Counted from the stretch's first letter, positions 45,093-54,434 are shown. The stretch is DNA of 64,000 bases from Corynebacterium dentalis (GCF_900232865.1 NZ_OCTS01000001.1:186001-250000); one strand, 5' to 3'. Program-made: numbers and translations. Notes: generated by a model not told the origin, from the letters alone.

Positions 45093-46550
45093 CTAATGTG
45101 ACAACCACTGTACAAGAGTGCGCGCGGCGAATCCGGTTCCCACTGGGTTAACCTCATCGAAGGTCGATTCCGCCCGCCCGGGGCCGGCGATATCCAGGTG
45201 GATCAGTGGCGTATTGCGGGTAAACCGGCGCAGGAACATCGCCGCGGTAACGGCACCGGGACCGCTCGGCGCCTGCTTAACGTCCGCGACCTGCGAGTCC
45301 ACGTTGTCCTCGAGGTAGTCCAGCATCGGCATCGGCCACCAGCGCTCGCCCACGGCAGCGCCCCGACGCGCAACTTTCACGGCCCGCGACCACGTCGGTG
45401 CGAAGACAGCGCCCGTGCGGGTTCCCAGCGCCACCTTGGCCGCACCTGTGAGCGTAGCTACCGTCACCACGGTAGACGGGCGGAACTTCTTGCATCCGTA
45501 ACTCAACGCATCGGCGAGAATCATCCGGCCTTCTGCATCCGTATTGGCCACCTCAGTGGTGATTCCACCGTAGTGCTCCACCACATCGCCCGGACGGTAG
45601 GAATTGCCGTCCACCATGTTTTCCGCAGCCGGAATCAGCGCCACGATCTTGCGAGGAACTTGGCGTTCCGCCAGCAGTTTGAATGCGGCAATCACGGATG
45701 CACCGCCGGTCATGTCGGTGCGCATCGTATCCATTCCCGACGCAGGCTTGATGCTAATTCCGCCAGTGTCGAAAGTGACACCCTTGCCCACCAACAGCAC
45801 GGTGTTGCGGCGGCGCTTCTTGCCTACTTCTTCTGGGTCCCACACCAACTGGATCAGGCGAGGCGGACGCGTGGAGCCATTGCCCACCGCGAGGACTCCG
45901 CCGAAGCCCTTGGATTCTAGCCACTGTTCGTCGCGGATCTTGACCTTGACTCCAGCGACGTCACGGACAGCGCGCTTTGCCTGGTCAGCCAACCATTCTG
46001 GTGACTTGACGTTCGATGGGGTGTTGGCCAGATCGCGGCTGAGACACGTGGCTGTGCCCATGTCTACGCCTTCTTCCACCGCACTGTTCATCGCATCCAC
46101 GTTCAGCGCAGAGGCCGCAACGATATGGATGCTGCGCACTCGCGCTGGGCGCTTGCGATTGGTGCTGACAAAGGAATGTCCGCCGACGGTCAGGCCAATG
46201 GCCAGATTGCGTAGGTTCTGCGCACTGGTGGTGGCGGGCAGGGAGATTTGTACCACGTGCTTCTTGGCGCGCACTGGGTGGCCCTCGATGATGGTGTTGA
46301 TACGTCGCACCAGCGAGGCGCCCGCTCCACGCCAGCCTTCCTCAAAGAATTCTGGATTATCGGAAAGATCCACTAGTTGCGTCGGCTCTTCATCAACACC
46401 GACCTCCCACGTACCGTCGGCTTGCAACTCCACACCGCGAGCACCGGGAACGATGCGCACATCAATGACCTCGCTGCCCTCAATCCGCGTGGAGGGCTCG
46501 CCGTAGGTCACGGTAGGAACGGGCTGGGGAATGCTGGGAATCGGGGTCAT
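45093..46550 (-). CDS. pepA: Leucyl aminopeptidase (M17)
   Basis: A 485-aa dinuclear-zinc aminopeptidase of family M17, removing N-terminal residues from peptides in the cytoplasm. The active-site region GKGVTFDTGGISIKPASGMD and signature NTDAEGRMILADAL contain the conserved Lys, Asp and Glu metal ligands and catalytic Arg. The N-terminal domain is present, so it is full length. Its ATG overlaps the stop of the upstream DivIVA-like gene (ATGA), so the two are translationally coupled. Confidence 0.95.
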   Translation of the reverse strand: MTPIPSIPQPVPTVTYGEPSTRIEGSEVIDVRIVPGARGVELQADGTWEVGVDEEPTQLVDLSDNPEFFEEGWRGAGASLVRRINTIIEGHPVRAKKHVVQISLPATTSAQNLRNLAIGLTVGGHSFVSTNRKRPARVRSIHIVAASALNVDAMNSAVEEGVDMGTATCLSRDLANTPSNVKSPEWLADQAKRAVRDVAGVKVKIRDEQWLESKGFGGVLAVGNGSTRPPRLIQLVWDPEEVGKKRRRNTVLLVGKGVTFDTGGISIKPASGMDTMRTDMTGGASVIAAFKLLAERQVPRKIVALIPAAENMVDGNSYRPGDVVEHYGGITTEVANTDAEGRMILADALSYGCKKFRPSTVVTVATLTGAAKVALGTRTGAVFAPTWSRAVKVARRGAAVGERWWPMPMLDYLEDNVDSQVADVKQAPSGPGAVTAAMFLRRFTRNTPLIHLDIAGPGRAESTFDEVNPVGTGFAARTLVQWLSH

Positions 46551-46855
46551 TGTGCTTCTCCTCGGATCTCGATCGCGGTGTCCCGCGCCTCGTACTCAGC
46601 CAGACGCGCCGAAATGCGGCGCAGATAGGCATCAACTTCCTGCTGGTTATAGCCTCGTACAGCGGTGGCGAATCTCACGTTGTCCACGCTATCTGCAGAC
46701 ACAGGGGCCTGCTCCAATTGTGCGCGGTGTTCTGGCTCCAACGGTCCTCGGGTGGCGGGAGGCAGATCCTCGCCGCGCCCGAAAGAGGTGGATAGCAGGT
46801 AGGTGAGCAATGCGCCCACCAAAACAGCTCCGCCGAAGGAAAACAACCAGTACAT
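46547..46855 (-). CDS. Small membrane-anchored DivIVA-domain protein
   Basis: A 102-aa protein with one N-terminal membrane helix (WLFSFGGAVLVGALLTYLL), a Pro/Glu linker and a C-terminal DivIVA-like motif (VRFATAVRGYNQQEVDAYLR, then coiled-coil ISARLAEYEA). This resembles the N-terminal DivIVA fold RFxxxxRGYDxxEVDxFL. Such small proteins often localise at poles or septa in actinobacteria. It lies between a LOG-family gene and pepA, overlapping pepA by ATGA. Confidence 0.82.
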   Translation of the reverse strand: MYWLFSFGGAVLVGALLTYLLSTSFGRGEDLPPATRGPLEPEHRAQLEQAPVSADSVDNVRFATAVRGYNQQEVDAYLRRISARLAEYEARDTAIEIRGEAQ

Positions 46856-46860
46856 GGCTC

Positions 46861-47760
46861 TTAATCTACCTGCCGGTTAAAGCGATCGATCTCCCGGTCC
46901 AATTCGGCGGACTCTTGGCGCAGCTCCTCGCGACGCTCCAGGAGATCATCCATACGCTGCGCATGGGCCTGCACGCAGAAATCCACGGCCTCCTTCGGGT
47001 CATCGGTGACGAAAAACAGGTCTGGGTCATCCGCGTTGATCATCTTCTCGTCCACCAGGCGGGCGCGAATCCAGTCCACCAGGCCGGACCAGAACTCGGT
47101 GCCGATGAGGATGATGGGGAAACGCTGGATCTTTTCGGTCTGCACCATGACCAGCGCTTCAAACATCTCGTCCAAGGTGCCGAACCCGCCCGGCAGGCAG
47201 ATATATGCCTGGGAGTACTTGAGGAACATGGTCTTGCGCACGAAGAAGTAGCGGAAGTTTAGGCCCAGGTCCACCCAGTGGTTGAGCCCTTGCTCCATGG
47301 GCAGCTCGATGCCCAAGCCGATGGATAGACCGCCGGCTTCGTTTGCTCCGCGGTTGGGGGCTTCCATGAGCCCTGGTCCACCGCCGGTGATGGTGGCATA
47401 GCCTGCTTCCGCGATGAGCTTGCCCAGCTCCAAGCCGGTTTCGTAGTACGGGTGATCCGGCCTCACGCGCGCCGAGCCGAACACGGTGATGGCCTTGGGG
47501 ATCTTGGCCAGAGCGCCGAAACCGTCCACGAACTCGGATTGAATACGCATGACGCGCCAGGGATCCGTGTGCAGCCAATCCACGCTGGTCTGCTCGCCCA
47601 AGAGGCGCTGGTCCGTGGTGGATTCCTGCTTGCTTCCCAGTTGGCTGCCGCGTAAGACAACCGGTCCACGTAGGCCAAATTCACTGCGGTTGTCCGACCG
47701 CTGGGCGTTGGAATCTTGGTCAAATTTCGGCTTGTCGTTCACTGATTTTTCCTCGTTCAT
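46861..47760 (-). CDS. LOG-family protein (Rossmann-fold nucleotide-binding, Rv1205 type)
   Basis: A 299-aa protein of the TIGR00730 family with GGGPGLMEAPNRGANEAGG and PGGFGTLDEMFEALVMVQT, the conserved PGGxGTxxE motif. Family members release cytokinin bases from nucleotides by 5'-monophosphate phosphoribohydrolase activity; Rv1205 in M. tuberculosis is reported to make cytokinins. A lysine-decarboxylase annotation would be wrong. The basic, disordered N-terminal 50 residues are extra compared with the typical about 200 aa. It lies 21 bp after dapE and 5 bp before the DivIVA-like gene. Confidence 0.9.
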   Translation of the reverse strand: MNEEKSVNDKPKFDQDSNAQRSDNRSEFGLRGPVVLRGSQLGSKQESTTDQRLLGEQTSVDWLHTDPWRVMRIQSEFVDGFGALAKIPKAITVFGSARVRPDHPYYETGLELGKLIAEAGYATITGGGPGLMEAPNRGANEAGGLSIGLGIELPMEQGLNHWVDLGLNFRYFFVRKTMFLKYSQAYICLPGGFGTLDEMFEALVMVQTEKIQRFPIILIGTEFWSGLVDWIRARLVDEKMINADDPDLFFVTDDPKEAVDFCVQAHAQRMDDLLERREELRQESAELDREIDRFNRQVD

Positions 47761-47781
47761 GTTGGTGATTGTGTGCTCTGT

Positions 47782-48945
47782 CTAGGCAGTGGTGAGGAAC
47801 TTCAGTAGCTGATCAGAAACGGTGGTTATCTGTTCCACGGGACACCGCTCATCCTTGGTGTGGGAAAGTCCTGGGTCGCCCGCCCCAAAGTTCACCGCAG
47901 GAATTCCCAGTTCGGTGAAGCAAGCAACGTCGGTCCATCCAAACTTTGGGTGGACTTGGCCTCCTGTGGCCTGCACCAGCGCCTGCGTGGCGGGCTGATC
48001 CAACCCGGGTAAGGCTCCGCTCGCCGTGTCATCAATCTCAATGGTGAATCCCTCTGCGGGATCTTCCGAGGTACCGATGCCGAGCACCTCGTAGGTGTGC
48101 GCGAGTGCTTCGTCCACCGTGCGGTTCGGGGCGAAGCGGAAATTGACGAAGGCCCATGCCTCGTCCGGGATGGTGTTGGTGGCCACTCCGGACTCTGCGA
48201 CCACGAAGTTCAGCCCCTCGCGGTAGGTCAATCCGTCAATCTCCACTGCGGCAGCCTCATAGTCAGCCGCCCGCACCATGACGCGAGCTAGCTTGTGTAG
48301 GGCATTGTCACCCAGCCAGCTGCGTGCTGAATGGGCGCGCTGGCCGTGGGCGGTGACGCGCAAACGCAGCGTGCCTTGGCAACCCGCCTCGATCTGTGCG
48401 TTGGAGGGCTCTCCCAGCAGCGCCACGGAACCATCAAAGAGCTCCGGGTTAGTGCGGACCAACCGGTGCAACCCGTTGTACTTGGTGGAGACTTCCTCGC
48501 ACTCATAGAGCACCAGGGTGAGGTCCCGTCGCAGATCTGGAGAATTCGCCAGCGTGGCAAATGCGTGAATGTAGCAGGCTGCGCCGGACTTCATATCCAC
48601 GCTACCCAGGCCGAACAACGTCTCCTGGCCGGTTTGTTCGTCCACTCCGATGCGCGAAGGCAGGTTGTTAGCAGGCGGCACGGTATCGATGTGCCCGGCG
48701 AGGATCACACGGTCGCCGAGGTCGCGCTGCGTGCGGGCGATAATCGTGTGTCCTTGCCGAACCACCTCAACCTCTGGGATCTCCCGCAAGGCGGTCTCGA
48801 GGACATCGGCAATGACCTGCTCATTGTGGGATTCACTGTAGATATCCACGAGCGCTGCGGTGAGCGAGATTGGGTCATCCGTCAATGTCAGAGATCCGGT
48901 GCCACGGAACTGATGATAATCGGTTGGTTGCTCATTAGTAGCCAT
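47782..48945 (-). CDS. dapE: Succinyl-diaminopimelate desuccinylase
   Basis: A 387-aa M20 dizinc hydrolase that removes succinate from N-succinyl-L,L-DAP in the lysine/peptidoglycan pathway. Metal-binding motifs are AGHIDTVPPANN (H and D), GLGSVDMKSGAACY (D), and YECEEVS (catalytic Glu and ligand Glu). The C-terminal GAGDPGLSHTKDE carries the last His. dapD is encoded on the plus strand 1.6 kb away, separated by an amino-acid permease. The ATG at 48945 is preceded by a -10 TACGAT at 8 nt. Confidence 0.93.
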   Translation of the reverse strand: MATNEQPTDYHQFRGTGSLTLTDDPISLTAALVDIYSESHNEQVIADVLETALREIPEVEVVRQGHTIIARTQRDLGDRVILAGHIDTVPPANNLPSRIGVDEQTGQETLFGLGSVDMKSGAACYIHAFATLANSPDLRRDLTLVLYECEEVSTKYNGLHRLVRTNPELFDGSVALLGEPSNAQIEAGCQGTLRLRVTAHGQRAHSARSWLGDNALHKLARVMVRAADYEAAAVEIDGLTYREGLNFVVAESGVATNTIPDEAWAFVNFRFAPNRTVDEALAHTYEVLGIGTSEDPAEGFTIEIDDTASGALPGLDQPATQALVQATGGQVHPKFGWTDVACFTELGIPAVNFGAGDPGLSHTKDERCPVEQITTVSDQLLKFLTTA

Positions 48946-48953
48946 CGGGTTTC

Positions 48954-48959
48954 ATCGTA
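48954..48959 (-). promoter_or_regulatory. -10 box of dapE (leaderless)
   Basis: Minus-strand TACGAT ends 8 nt before ATG 48945. No Shine-Dalgarno between. Confidence 0.45.
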
Positions 48960-49064
48960 TAGATAAGCCAGACATCGCACATGGGTGACAGTGTGCCCCC
49001 GAATTTTTTGCGCGAAAACCTAACTTTTCCTTCAACGTCCTGCTCGTGTGCGACAATTCTCGCT

Positions 49065-50480
49065 ATGACTACACCTACAGCAGAGTCTCGCGGGCAACTT
49101 GGCCACGGTCTAAAGACTCGACACCTCACAATGATGGGCTTGGGATCTGCCATCGGCGCGGGCCTCTTCCTCGGCACCGGCGTTGGTATCCAAGCCGCAG
49201 GTCCGGCAGTTCTCCTGTCTTATATCGTCGCCGGCATTCTGGTGATCTTCGTGATGCAAATGCTCGGGGAGATGGCGGCTGCTCGTCCGGCCTCAGGCTC
49301 CTTCGCCACCTACGGCCGTCTGGCCTTCGGTGACTGGGCCGGATTCTCCCTCGGCTGGCTGTACTGGTTCATGCTGATCATGGTGATGGGTGCGGAAATC
49401 ACCGGCGCTGGCGCCATCATGGGTGAATGGTTCGGAGTCCCCGGCTGGATTCCCGGCTTGGTCGCCGTCTGCTTCTTTACCGTGATCAACCTGGCCGCCG
49501 TGCGCGGTTTCGGCGAGTTTGAGTACTGGTTCGCCTTCATCAAGGTGGCCGTATTGGTTCTGTTCCTCATCATCGCCGCAGGTCTGCTGTTCGATCTCTT
49601 CCCGAACTATGAGTCCCCGGGCATGTCCAACTTTGAAAACTTCATGCCCAATGGCATTTCCGGCCTGGCTGTCGGCTTGCTAGCCGTGGCGTTTGCTTTC
49701 GGCGGCATCGAGATCGTCACCATCGCCGCTGCTGAGTCCGAAAAGCCCGTCGAGTCCATTGCGGCTGCTGTGCGCGCCGTGATCTGGCGCATCTCCGTGT
49801 TCTACTTGGGCTCCGTGTTCTTCATCGCTGCGCTACTGCCTTCCGACTCTCTGGGCGAAGCATCCAGCGCTGCCGAGTCTCCCTTCACCCGCATCTTGGC
49901 GTTCGCTGAGATCCCTGGTGTGGTCCGCTTCATGGAGATCATCATCGTGATCGCGTTGCTGTCCGCGTTCAACGCTCAGATCTACGCCACCTCGCGTTTG
50001 GTCTACAGCTTCTCCCACCAGGGCTTCGCACCGAAGTTCTTCCAGAAGCTCAATTCTTCCCGCGTTCCAACCCTTGCGGTCATCTCTTCCCTGGTGTTCG
50101 GCTTCCTGTCCGTGGCTCTGCAGGTATGGGGACCGTCCAACCTCATCGGCGTACTGTTCAACGCTGTGGGTGGCTCTCTGCTGGTGATCTGGGCCATGAT
50201 TACGCTCTCCGCAATCCGCTTGCGCCCACAGTTGGAAGCGGCTGGCCCCATGCCAGTACGCATGTGGGGCTATCCAGTTCTGCCGTGGATCACGTTCGTC
50301 ATGGTTCTCGGCTTGGGACTGCTCATGCTGTGGGATGAAAGCGCTCGCATGCAGGTGCTCACGGTCGCTGTGGTCTTCGTAGCCCTGTCTGCTCTGGGCT
50401 GGCTCATCACCCGCGGGCGCACGGCTCCGGCCTACGATGATTCGCTTTCGGACCGCGTAGACACCTCCGCCACCTCTTAA
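49065..50480 (+). CDS. Amino-acid permease (APC superfamily, AAT type)
   Basis: A 471-aa transporter with about 12 membrane helices. The APC signature [20 protein letters not shown] is in TM1, the conserved [18 protein letters not shown] region in TM6, and a tail [12 protein letters not shown]. It is similar to GabP/AroP/CycA-type permeases; the substrate cannot be decided from sequence. Start ATG 49065 is chosen since the conserved protein begins there and GACAAT 7 nt upstream may be a -10. The extension to 48981 overlaps the dapE promoter. It lies between dapE and dapD. Confidence 0.9.
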   Translation: MTTPTAESRGQLGHGLKTRHLTMMGLGSAIGAGLFLGTGVGIQAAGPAVLLSYIVAGILVIFVMQMLGEMAAARPASGSFATYGRLAFGDWAGFSLGWLYWFMLIMVMGAEITGAGAIMGEWFGVPGWIPGLVAVCFFTVINLAAVRGFGEFEYWFAFIKVAVLVLFLIIAAGLLFDLFPNYESPGMSNFENFMPNGISGLAVGLLAVAFAFGGIEIVTIAAAESEKPVESIAAAVRAVIWRISVFYLGSVFFIAALLPSDSLGEASSAAESPFTRILAFAEIPGVVRFMEIIIVIALLSAFNAQIYATSRLVYSFSHQGFAPKFFQKLNSSRVPTLAVISSLVFGFLSVALQVWGPSNLIGVLFNAVGGSLLVIWAMITLSAIRLRPQLEAAGPMPVRMWGYPVLPWITFVMVLGLGLLMLWDESARMQVLTVAVVFVALSALGWLITRGRTAPAYDDSLSDRVDTSATS

Positions 50481-50518
50481 GCGACCACCTCCCAGACGTC
50501 CCTGTCTCGAACATTCTG

Positions 50519-50524
50519 TAGGAT
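50519..50524 (+). promoter_or_regulatory. -10 box of dapD (leaderless)
   Basis: TAGGAT ends 8 nt before ATG 50533, with TTCCCACT between and no Shine-Dalgarno. Confidence 0.5.
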
Positions 50525-50532
50525 TTCCCACT

Positions 50533-51516
50533 ATGACAGCTGCAATTGGTAATGGATTCGCAACTCTGACCGAGCAGGGCACAGTCCTGGATGCGTGGTA
50601 CATCAACTTTGATCTCACGGACAGCCCCGAGGGCTCCGTGGGATCCACCGTGGTGGAGCCTTCAGAGATCGACCCACAGCTGGCTGAGCTGGCTGGTGTG
50701 GATGAGGTTCGCCAGGTCCGCCGCGTTGCCGTGCGTACCGTCATCGCTGATATCGACGCAGCACCTGCCGATGCCTACGATGCCTACCTTCGTCTGCACC
50801 TGATCTCCGGTCGCAAGCTGCAGCCGCATGGATGCAACCTGGACGGCGTTTTCGGCCTGCTGACCAACGTCGTGTGGACCAATCACGGACCGTGCGCCGT
50901 GGAGGGCTTCGAGACCACCCGTGCGCGCCTGCAGGCTTCGCGCGGTGCTGTGAGCGTGTACTCCATTGACAAGTTCCCTCGCATGGTGGATTACGTAGTC
51001 CCCACCGGCGTGCGTATTGGCGATGCAGACCGCGTTCGTCTCGGCGCTCACCTGGCTGAGGGCACCACCGTGATGCACGAGGGCTTTGTGAACTTCAATG
51101 CCGGCACGCTCGGCTCCTCCATGGTGGAAGGCCGCATTTCCGGCGGCGTTGTAGTGGGTGACGGCTCCGACATCGGCGGTGGCGCGTCCATCATGGGCAC
51201 CCTGTCCGGTGGCGGCAAGCAGGTCATCTCCGTGGGCCAGGGCTGCCTGTTGGGCGCTAACTCCGGCGTAGGAATTTCCTTGGGTGACAACGTGACCGTA
51301 GAGGCTGGTCTCTACCTCACCTTCGGCACCAAGGTCACCGCTCGCGGCATCATCGCCGAGGAAGCAGACGTGGAAGACGGCGGCCTGGTCAAGGCCTCCG
51401 AGCTCTCCGGCAAGTCCAACATCTTGTTCCGCCGCAACTCTGTTTCCGGCGCTGTGGAGGCCGTTCCTGCAGCAGGCCTCGGCGTGCAGCTCAACGCTGA
51501 CCTGCACAAGAACTAA
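50533..51516 (+). CDS. dapD: Tetrahydrodipicolinate N-succinyltransferase
   Basis: A 327-aa left-handed beta-helix acyltransferase that transfers succinyl from succinyl-CoA to tetrahydrodipicolinate, the first step of the succinylase DAP branch. Hexapeptide-type repeats cover about residues 160-290 ([40 protein letters not shown], and [13 protein letters not shown]). The N-terminal domain is that of the actinobacterial type. Its 3' end overlaps the convergent pseudouridine synthase gene by 4 nt, and its terminator lies inside that gene. Confidence 0.95.
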   Translation: MTAAIGNGFATLTEQGTVLDAWYINFDLTDSPEGSVGSTVVEPSEIDPQLAELAGVDEVRQVRRVAVRTVIADIDAAPADAYDAYLRLHLISGRKLQPHGCNLDGVFGLLTNVVWTNHGPCAVEGFETTRARLQASRGAVSVYSIDKFPRMVDYVVPTGVRIGDADRVRLGAHLAEGTTVMHEGFVNFNAGTLGSSMVEGRISGGVVVGDGSDIGGGASIMGTLSGGGKQVISVGQGCLLGANSGVGISLGDNVTVEAGLYLTFGTKVTARGIIAEEADVEDGGLVKASELSGKSNILFRRNSVSGAVEAVPAAGLGVQLNADLHKN

Positions 51517-52388
51517 ATTTCCCAACTCCCGAGCTGACCATCGGGAAGCTTCAGCTCCAGCCGCACTGCCCGCAGCTGGAGCTTTTTCGCGTCTGCATCC
51601 CAGAGGTCTGCGTCACGCACGTGGGGATATGTGTCATCGCCAGCAATCGGCATGCCCAGATGATTCATGAGCACGCGCAGCTGGTGCGTGTGCCCCGTGC
51701 GTGGCTCCAACGCGAACTCCCTGTCCCCCACTCGTGTCACCCACGTCTCGGTCATCTTTCCATTTGGGTGCACGCTCACGTGCGGGTTTCCTTTGTCCTT
51801 GCGCATTGGGAGGGTCACCCTCGTTCTTTTTCCCGACGCCACCACTGCCCCCACGTCCGTCCTCGTGCCCAGCACTGTGTCCACGTCCACTTCGGTTCGC
51901 GCTCGGTAACACTTGGACACTTCATGCCTTTGGAATTGGGTTTGTAGGAATCCGCGGGTGGGTTGGCGTCGAGAAAAAAGAAGAAGACCACCCGTCAACC
52001 GATCCAGGCGGTGCGCGGCGACCAGATCTGGCTCCTCGCGCCTAATGCGCAACAGGGTCTGCGCGGTGGCTCGCATGAGGCACCCGTTCGGTGTGGAGGG
52101 CAGGCCGTGGGGCTCGTCCACCACCAGCACGTCCGGAGTTTCGCCGACGATGGGGACATCACTGTTGAGCAGGTGCGGGGGCTCGTCGCCGGTGGTGGGA
52201 TGAAACCAGGCGGGAATCGGATGTCCCAGAGGGGTGCCGGGTTCCAAAGGCTCGCCGGGGGCAAAGGGAGAGTCCCCGGCTGCAGCGGCCAGGTAGGCCA
52301 CGCCGTCGTCCGGAACGCAGCCGGAAAGCTTCACTCGCTGGGCGGAAATACCCTGTCGAGGAGTGGGCGACCAGCGCTCAAGAGGCAT
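51513..52388 (-). CDS. RluA-family pseudouridine synthase
   Basis: A 291-aa tRNA/rRNA pseudouridine synthase. The catalytic motif [15 protein letters not shown] contains the essential Asp. [19 protein letters not shown] and AGDDTYP are the later RluA motifs. The N-terminal part lacks an S4 domain. It is the last gene after fdxC and dapC on the minus strand, 6 bp after dapC. The RNA target is unknown. Its 3' end also holds the dapD terminator, a dual use of sequence. Confidence 0.9.
   Translation of the reverse strand: MPLERWSPTPRQGISAQRVKLSGCVPDDGVAYLAAAAGDSPFAPGEPLEPGTPLGHPIPAWFHPTTGDEPPHLLNSDVPIVGETPDVLVVDEPHGLPSTPNGCLMRATAQTLLRIRREEPDLVAAHRLDRLTGGLLLFSRRQPTRGFLQTQFQRHEVSKCYRARTEVDVDTVLGTRTDVGAVVASGKRTRVTLPMRKDKGNPHVSVHPNGKMTETWVTRVGDREFALEPRTGHTHQLRVLMNHLGMPIAGDDTYPHVRDADLWDADAKKLQLRAVRLELKLPDGQLGSWEI
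51553..51587 (+). terminator. dapD terminator embedded in the pseudouridine synthase gene
   Basis: AGCTCCAGC (51553-51561) and GCTGGAGCT (51575-51583) form a 9-bp perfect stem with a 13-nt loop, followed by TTTT on the plus strand. It lies 37 bp past the dapD stop, within the last codons of the convergent gene. Confidence 0.8.
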
Positions 52389-52394
52389 CGGAGT

Positions 52395-53531
52395 TTAGCG
52401 GGAAGCCGCCCCGAAGGCCTCTGCAATACGTGTGGCGGCGGCCTCGATCTGCTGATCGGTGGCAGTCAGGCCGACACGCACATACTGGGCGCCATTCGGG
52501 CCATAAAACTCGCCTGGAGCACAGAGAATGCCGATCTCCGCCAAACGGGACACGGTCTCCCGGCCGTCGCGGCCTTCTGTGGCCCAGAGATACAAGCCCG
52601 CCTCGGAGTGTTCGATGGTGAATCCGGCCTCGGTCAGGGCAGAACGCAGGATCTCGCGGCGGTGCCGGTAGAGCTCCTTCTGCAGCTGCTCGTGGCCATC
52701 TTCCTCCAGCGCGGCCACCATGGCGGCCTGGATGGGGCCGGGGTTCATCAGGCCAGCGTGACGGCGCACTTCCAACAGCTCCTGAATGAGCTGCGGATCG
52801 CCCGCCAGCCAACCAGCGCGGTAGCTGGCCATGTTGGACGTCTTGGACAGGGAATGCACGGCGATGAGGTTGGTGAAATCTCCGTCGCAGACCTCTGGAT
52901 CCAGAATGGAGCGCGGACGCTCCCCTTCCCAGCCGAGCCCCAAATAGCACTCGTCTGAAACCACTATGGTGCCGCGTTCGCGGGCGAACTCCACCATCTT
53001 GCGCAGGTGCTCCACACCCAAAACCTTGCCGTGCGGGTTCGCCGGGGAGTTGAGGTAGAACAGCGCTGGCGCAGAAGGCCCCAAACGAAGGGTGGAATCG
53101 CTCCGCGTCACCTCGGCACCCGCGAGCTTCGCGGAGACCTCATAGGTGGGATATGCCAGCTCAGGGATGACCACCTGGTGACCCTCGCCCACACCCAGGA
53201 GGGTAGGAAGCCAGGCGATGGCTTCCTTGGTGCCGATCACCGGCAGGACGTGCTGATCCGCGTCCAGTCCCGTCACGCCAAAACGGCGCTCCATCGCTAG
53301 AGCAGTGGCTTGGCGCAAGCGAGGCGTTCCCTTGGTCTGCGGGTAGCCCGGCACCGCCGCTGATTCCGCGAGTGCCAACTGAATGTTAGGAGCTACAGGA
53401 TCAATAGGTGTACCTACGGACAGGTCGATGAGACCTTCCGGGTGAGCCTTCGCCGCTGCGGTTGCCTCTGCCAAGGAGTCCCACGGGAAATCTGGCAGCC
53501 GTTGGGATACAGGGACGCGGGACTGGGCCAT
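52395..53531 (-). CDS. dapC: N-succinyl-L,L-diaminopimelate aminotransferase
   Basis: A 378-aa class I PLP aminotransferase that aminates N-succinyl-2-amino-6-oxopimelate with glutamate. The PLP lysine is in VHSLSKTSNMASYRAGW (SLSK-S-N-R). Also seen are NSPANPHGKVLG and VSDECYLGLGWEG. It begins 1 nt after the fdxC stop, an arrangement shared with M. tuberculosis (dapC Rv1178 next to fdxC Rv1177) and C. glutamicum. Function is assigned from that context and the match to DapC. Confidence 0.95.
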   Translation of the reverse strand: MAQSRVPVSQRLPDFPWDSLAEATAAAKAHPEGLIDLSVGTPIDPVAPNIQLALAESAAVPGYPQTKGTPRLRQATALAMERRFGVTGLDADQHVLPVIGTKEAIAWLPTLLGVGEGHQVVIPELAYPTYEVSAKLAGAEVTRSDSTLRLGPSAPALFYLNSPANPHGKVLGVEHLRKMVEFARERGTIVVSDECYLGLGWEGERPRSILDPEVCDGDFTNLIAVHSLSKTSNMASYRAGWLAGDPQLIQELLEVRRHAGLMNPGPIQAAMVAALEEDGHEQLQKELYRHRREILRSALTEAGFTIEHSEAGLYLWATEGRDGRETVSRLAEIGILCAPGEFYGPNGAQYVRVGLTATDQQIEAAATRIAEAFGAASR

Positions 53532-53532
53532 G

Positions 53533-53853
53533 CTACTCGGCCTGGGGAGGAAGCTTGGCGATCATCTCGGCGTCGAAGTCCTGAGGACCCAACTTGGCCG
53601 CACCGCCCGGGGAACCGAGATCGTCGAAGAACGCCGCGTTGGCGTCGTTGTACTCTTCCCACTCCTCGGGCACATCATCTTCGTAGAAGATGGCCTCAAC
53701 GGGGCAGACTGGCTCACAAGCACCGCAGTCCACGCACTCGTCTGGGTGGATGTAGAGCATGCGCTTGCCCTCGTAGATGCAATCGACGGGGCATTCTTCA
53801 ACACATGCGCGGTCCAAGACGTCCACACAAGGCTGCGCAATGGTGTAGGTCAT
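53533..53853 (-). CDS. fdxC: Seven-iron ferredoxin
   Basis: A 106-aa 3Fe-4S/4Fe-4S ferredoxin. The first cluster motif is [20 protein letters not shown], with the spacing of the actinobacterial seven-iron type, and the second [16 protein letters not shown] is a four-Cys set. An acidic C-terminal extension ([18 protein letters not shown]) is typical for FdxC. It donates electrons in the cytoplasm; its partner is unknown. The untranslated leader (53854-53941) carries hairpins, see that feature. Operon fdxC-dapC-pseudouridine synthase. Confidence 0.96.
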   Translation of the reverse strand: MTYTIAQPCVDVLDRACVEECPVDCIYEGKRMLYIHPDECVDCGACEPVCPVEAIFYEDDVPEEWEEYNDANAAFFDDLGSPGGAAKLGPQDFDAEMIAKLPPQAE

Positions 53854-53893
53854 CGTCGTTTACCGACCTTTCTTTCGCTGAGCGTTTCGCAAA

Positions 53894-53947
53894 AGTGATT
53901 CGTCACTCCGTTCAGAGTCACCTGAACAGATCTGTCTATTTAGTGTA
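53894..53947 (-). promoter_or_regulatory. fdxC promoter and structured leader
   Basis: Minus-strand TACACT (53942-53947) is a candidate -10. The leader then has ACAGATCTGT (53926-53935), the inverted repeat GTTCAG-GTGACT-CTGAAC (53910-53927) and AGTGA-CGAA-TCACT (53894-53907) followed by TTTTG. The GTGA of the first loop can also pair with the TCAC of the second stem, so alternative structures are possible. A role as an attenuator or operator is inferred. Confidence 0.4.
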
Positions 53948-53970
53948 TACCGCAATACTAAACCAGTGTC

Positions 53971-54429
53971 CTATTGTTCCACCGTAGGGGGGTCAAAGGA
54001 AAACCGAGTTAACAGGGGCAATGATCCACCCACCATGCCAAAGATCATCAGCAGCATGGACCACAGCGAGCCCGGCACCACGGTATCTCCACCTAATGGA
54101 AGAGCTGGCCACGCGGCGAGGATCACAAACCCGCCCACCCAGGCGGCCAGAGGAATTCCGGCGATCAGCTTATTCTCGGTCCACAGCAACGCCGTGGAGC
54201 TCAAGACATACAGCATGAACGGGGCAAAGAGGATCGGCCAGGGAACAGGAATATTGACCGACCCAAACGTCATACGAGTCCCGATGTACAGCACACACAC
54301 GAACAGGCAGAACAGTGCGCCGATGGTCAGCCACGCGATGCCAGAAATCCGCTCGGCCTGAGTGGTGTCACGTCGTACCTGGGATTTCGTTGGATGCCCC
54401 CAGTTGGGTTCGTCTGTCTCTATGCTCAT
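53971..54429 (-). CDS. Membrane protein of unknown function (mshB-linked)
   Basis: A 152-aa protein with about four membrane helices after a charged N-terminus of 30 residues. It sits right behind mshB (5 bp), in the place of M. tuberculosis Rv1171, also a membrane protein. Start ATG 54429 (MSIETDEPNWG) lies just after the mshB stop codon. The longer frame would overlap mshB by 79 nt. The function is unknown. Confidence 0.75.
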   Translation of the reverse strand: MSIETDEPNWGHPTKSQVRRDTTQAERISGIAWLTIGALFCLFVCVLYIGTRMTFGSVNIPVPWPILFAPFMLYVLSSTALLWTENKLIAGIPLAAWVGGFVILAAWPALPLGGDTVVPGSLWSMLLMIFGMVGGSLPLLTRFSFDPPTVEQ

Positions 54430-54434
54430 GACGC

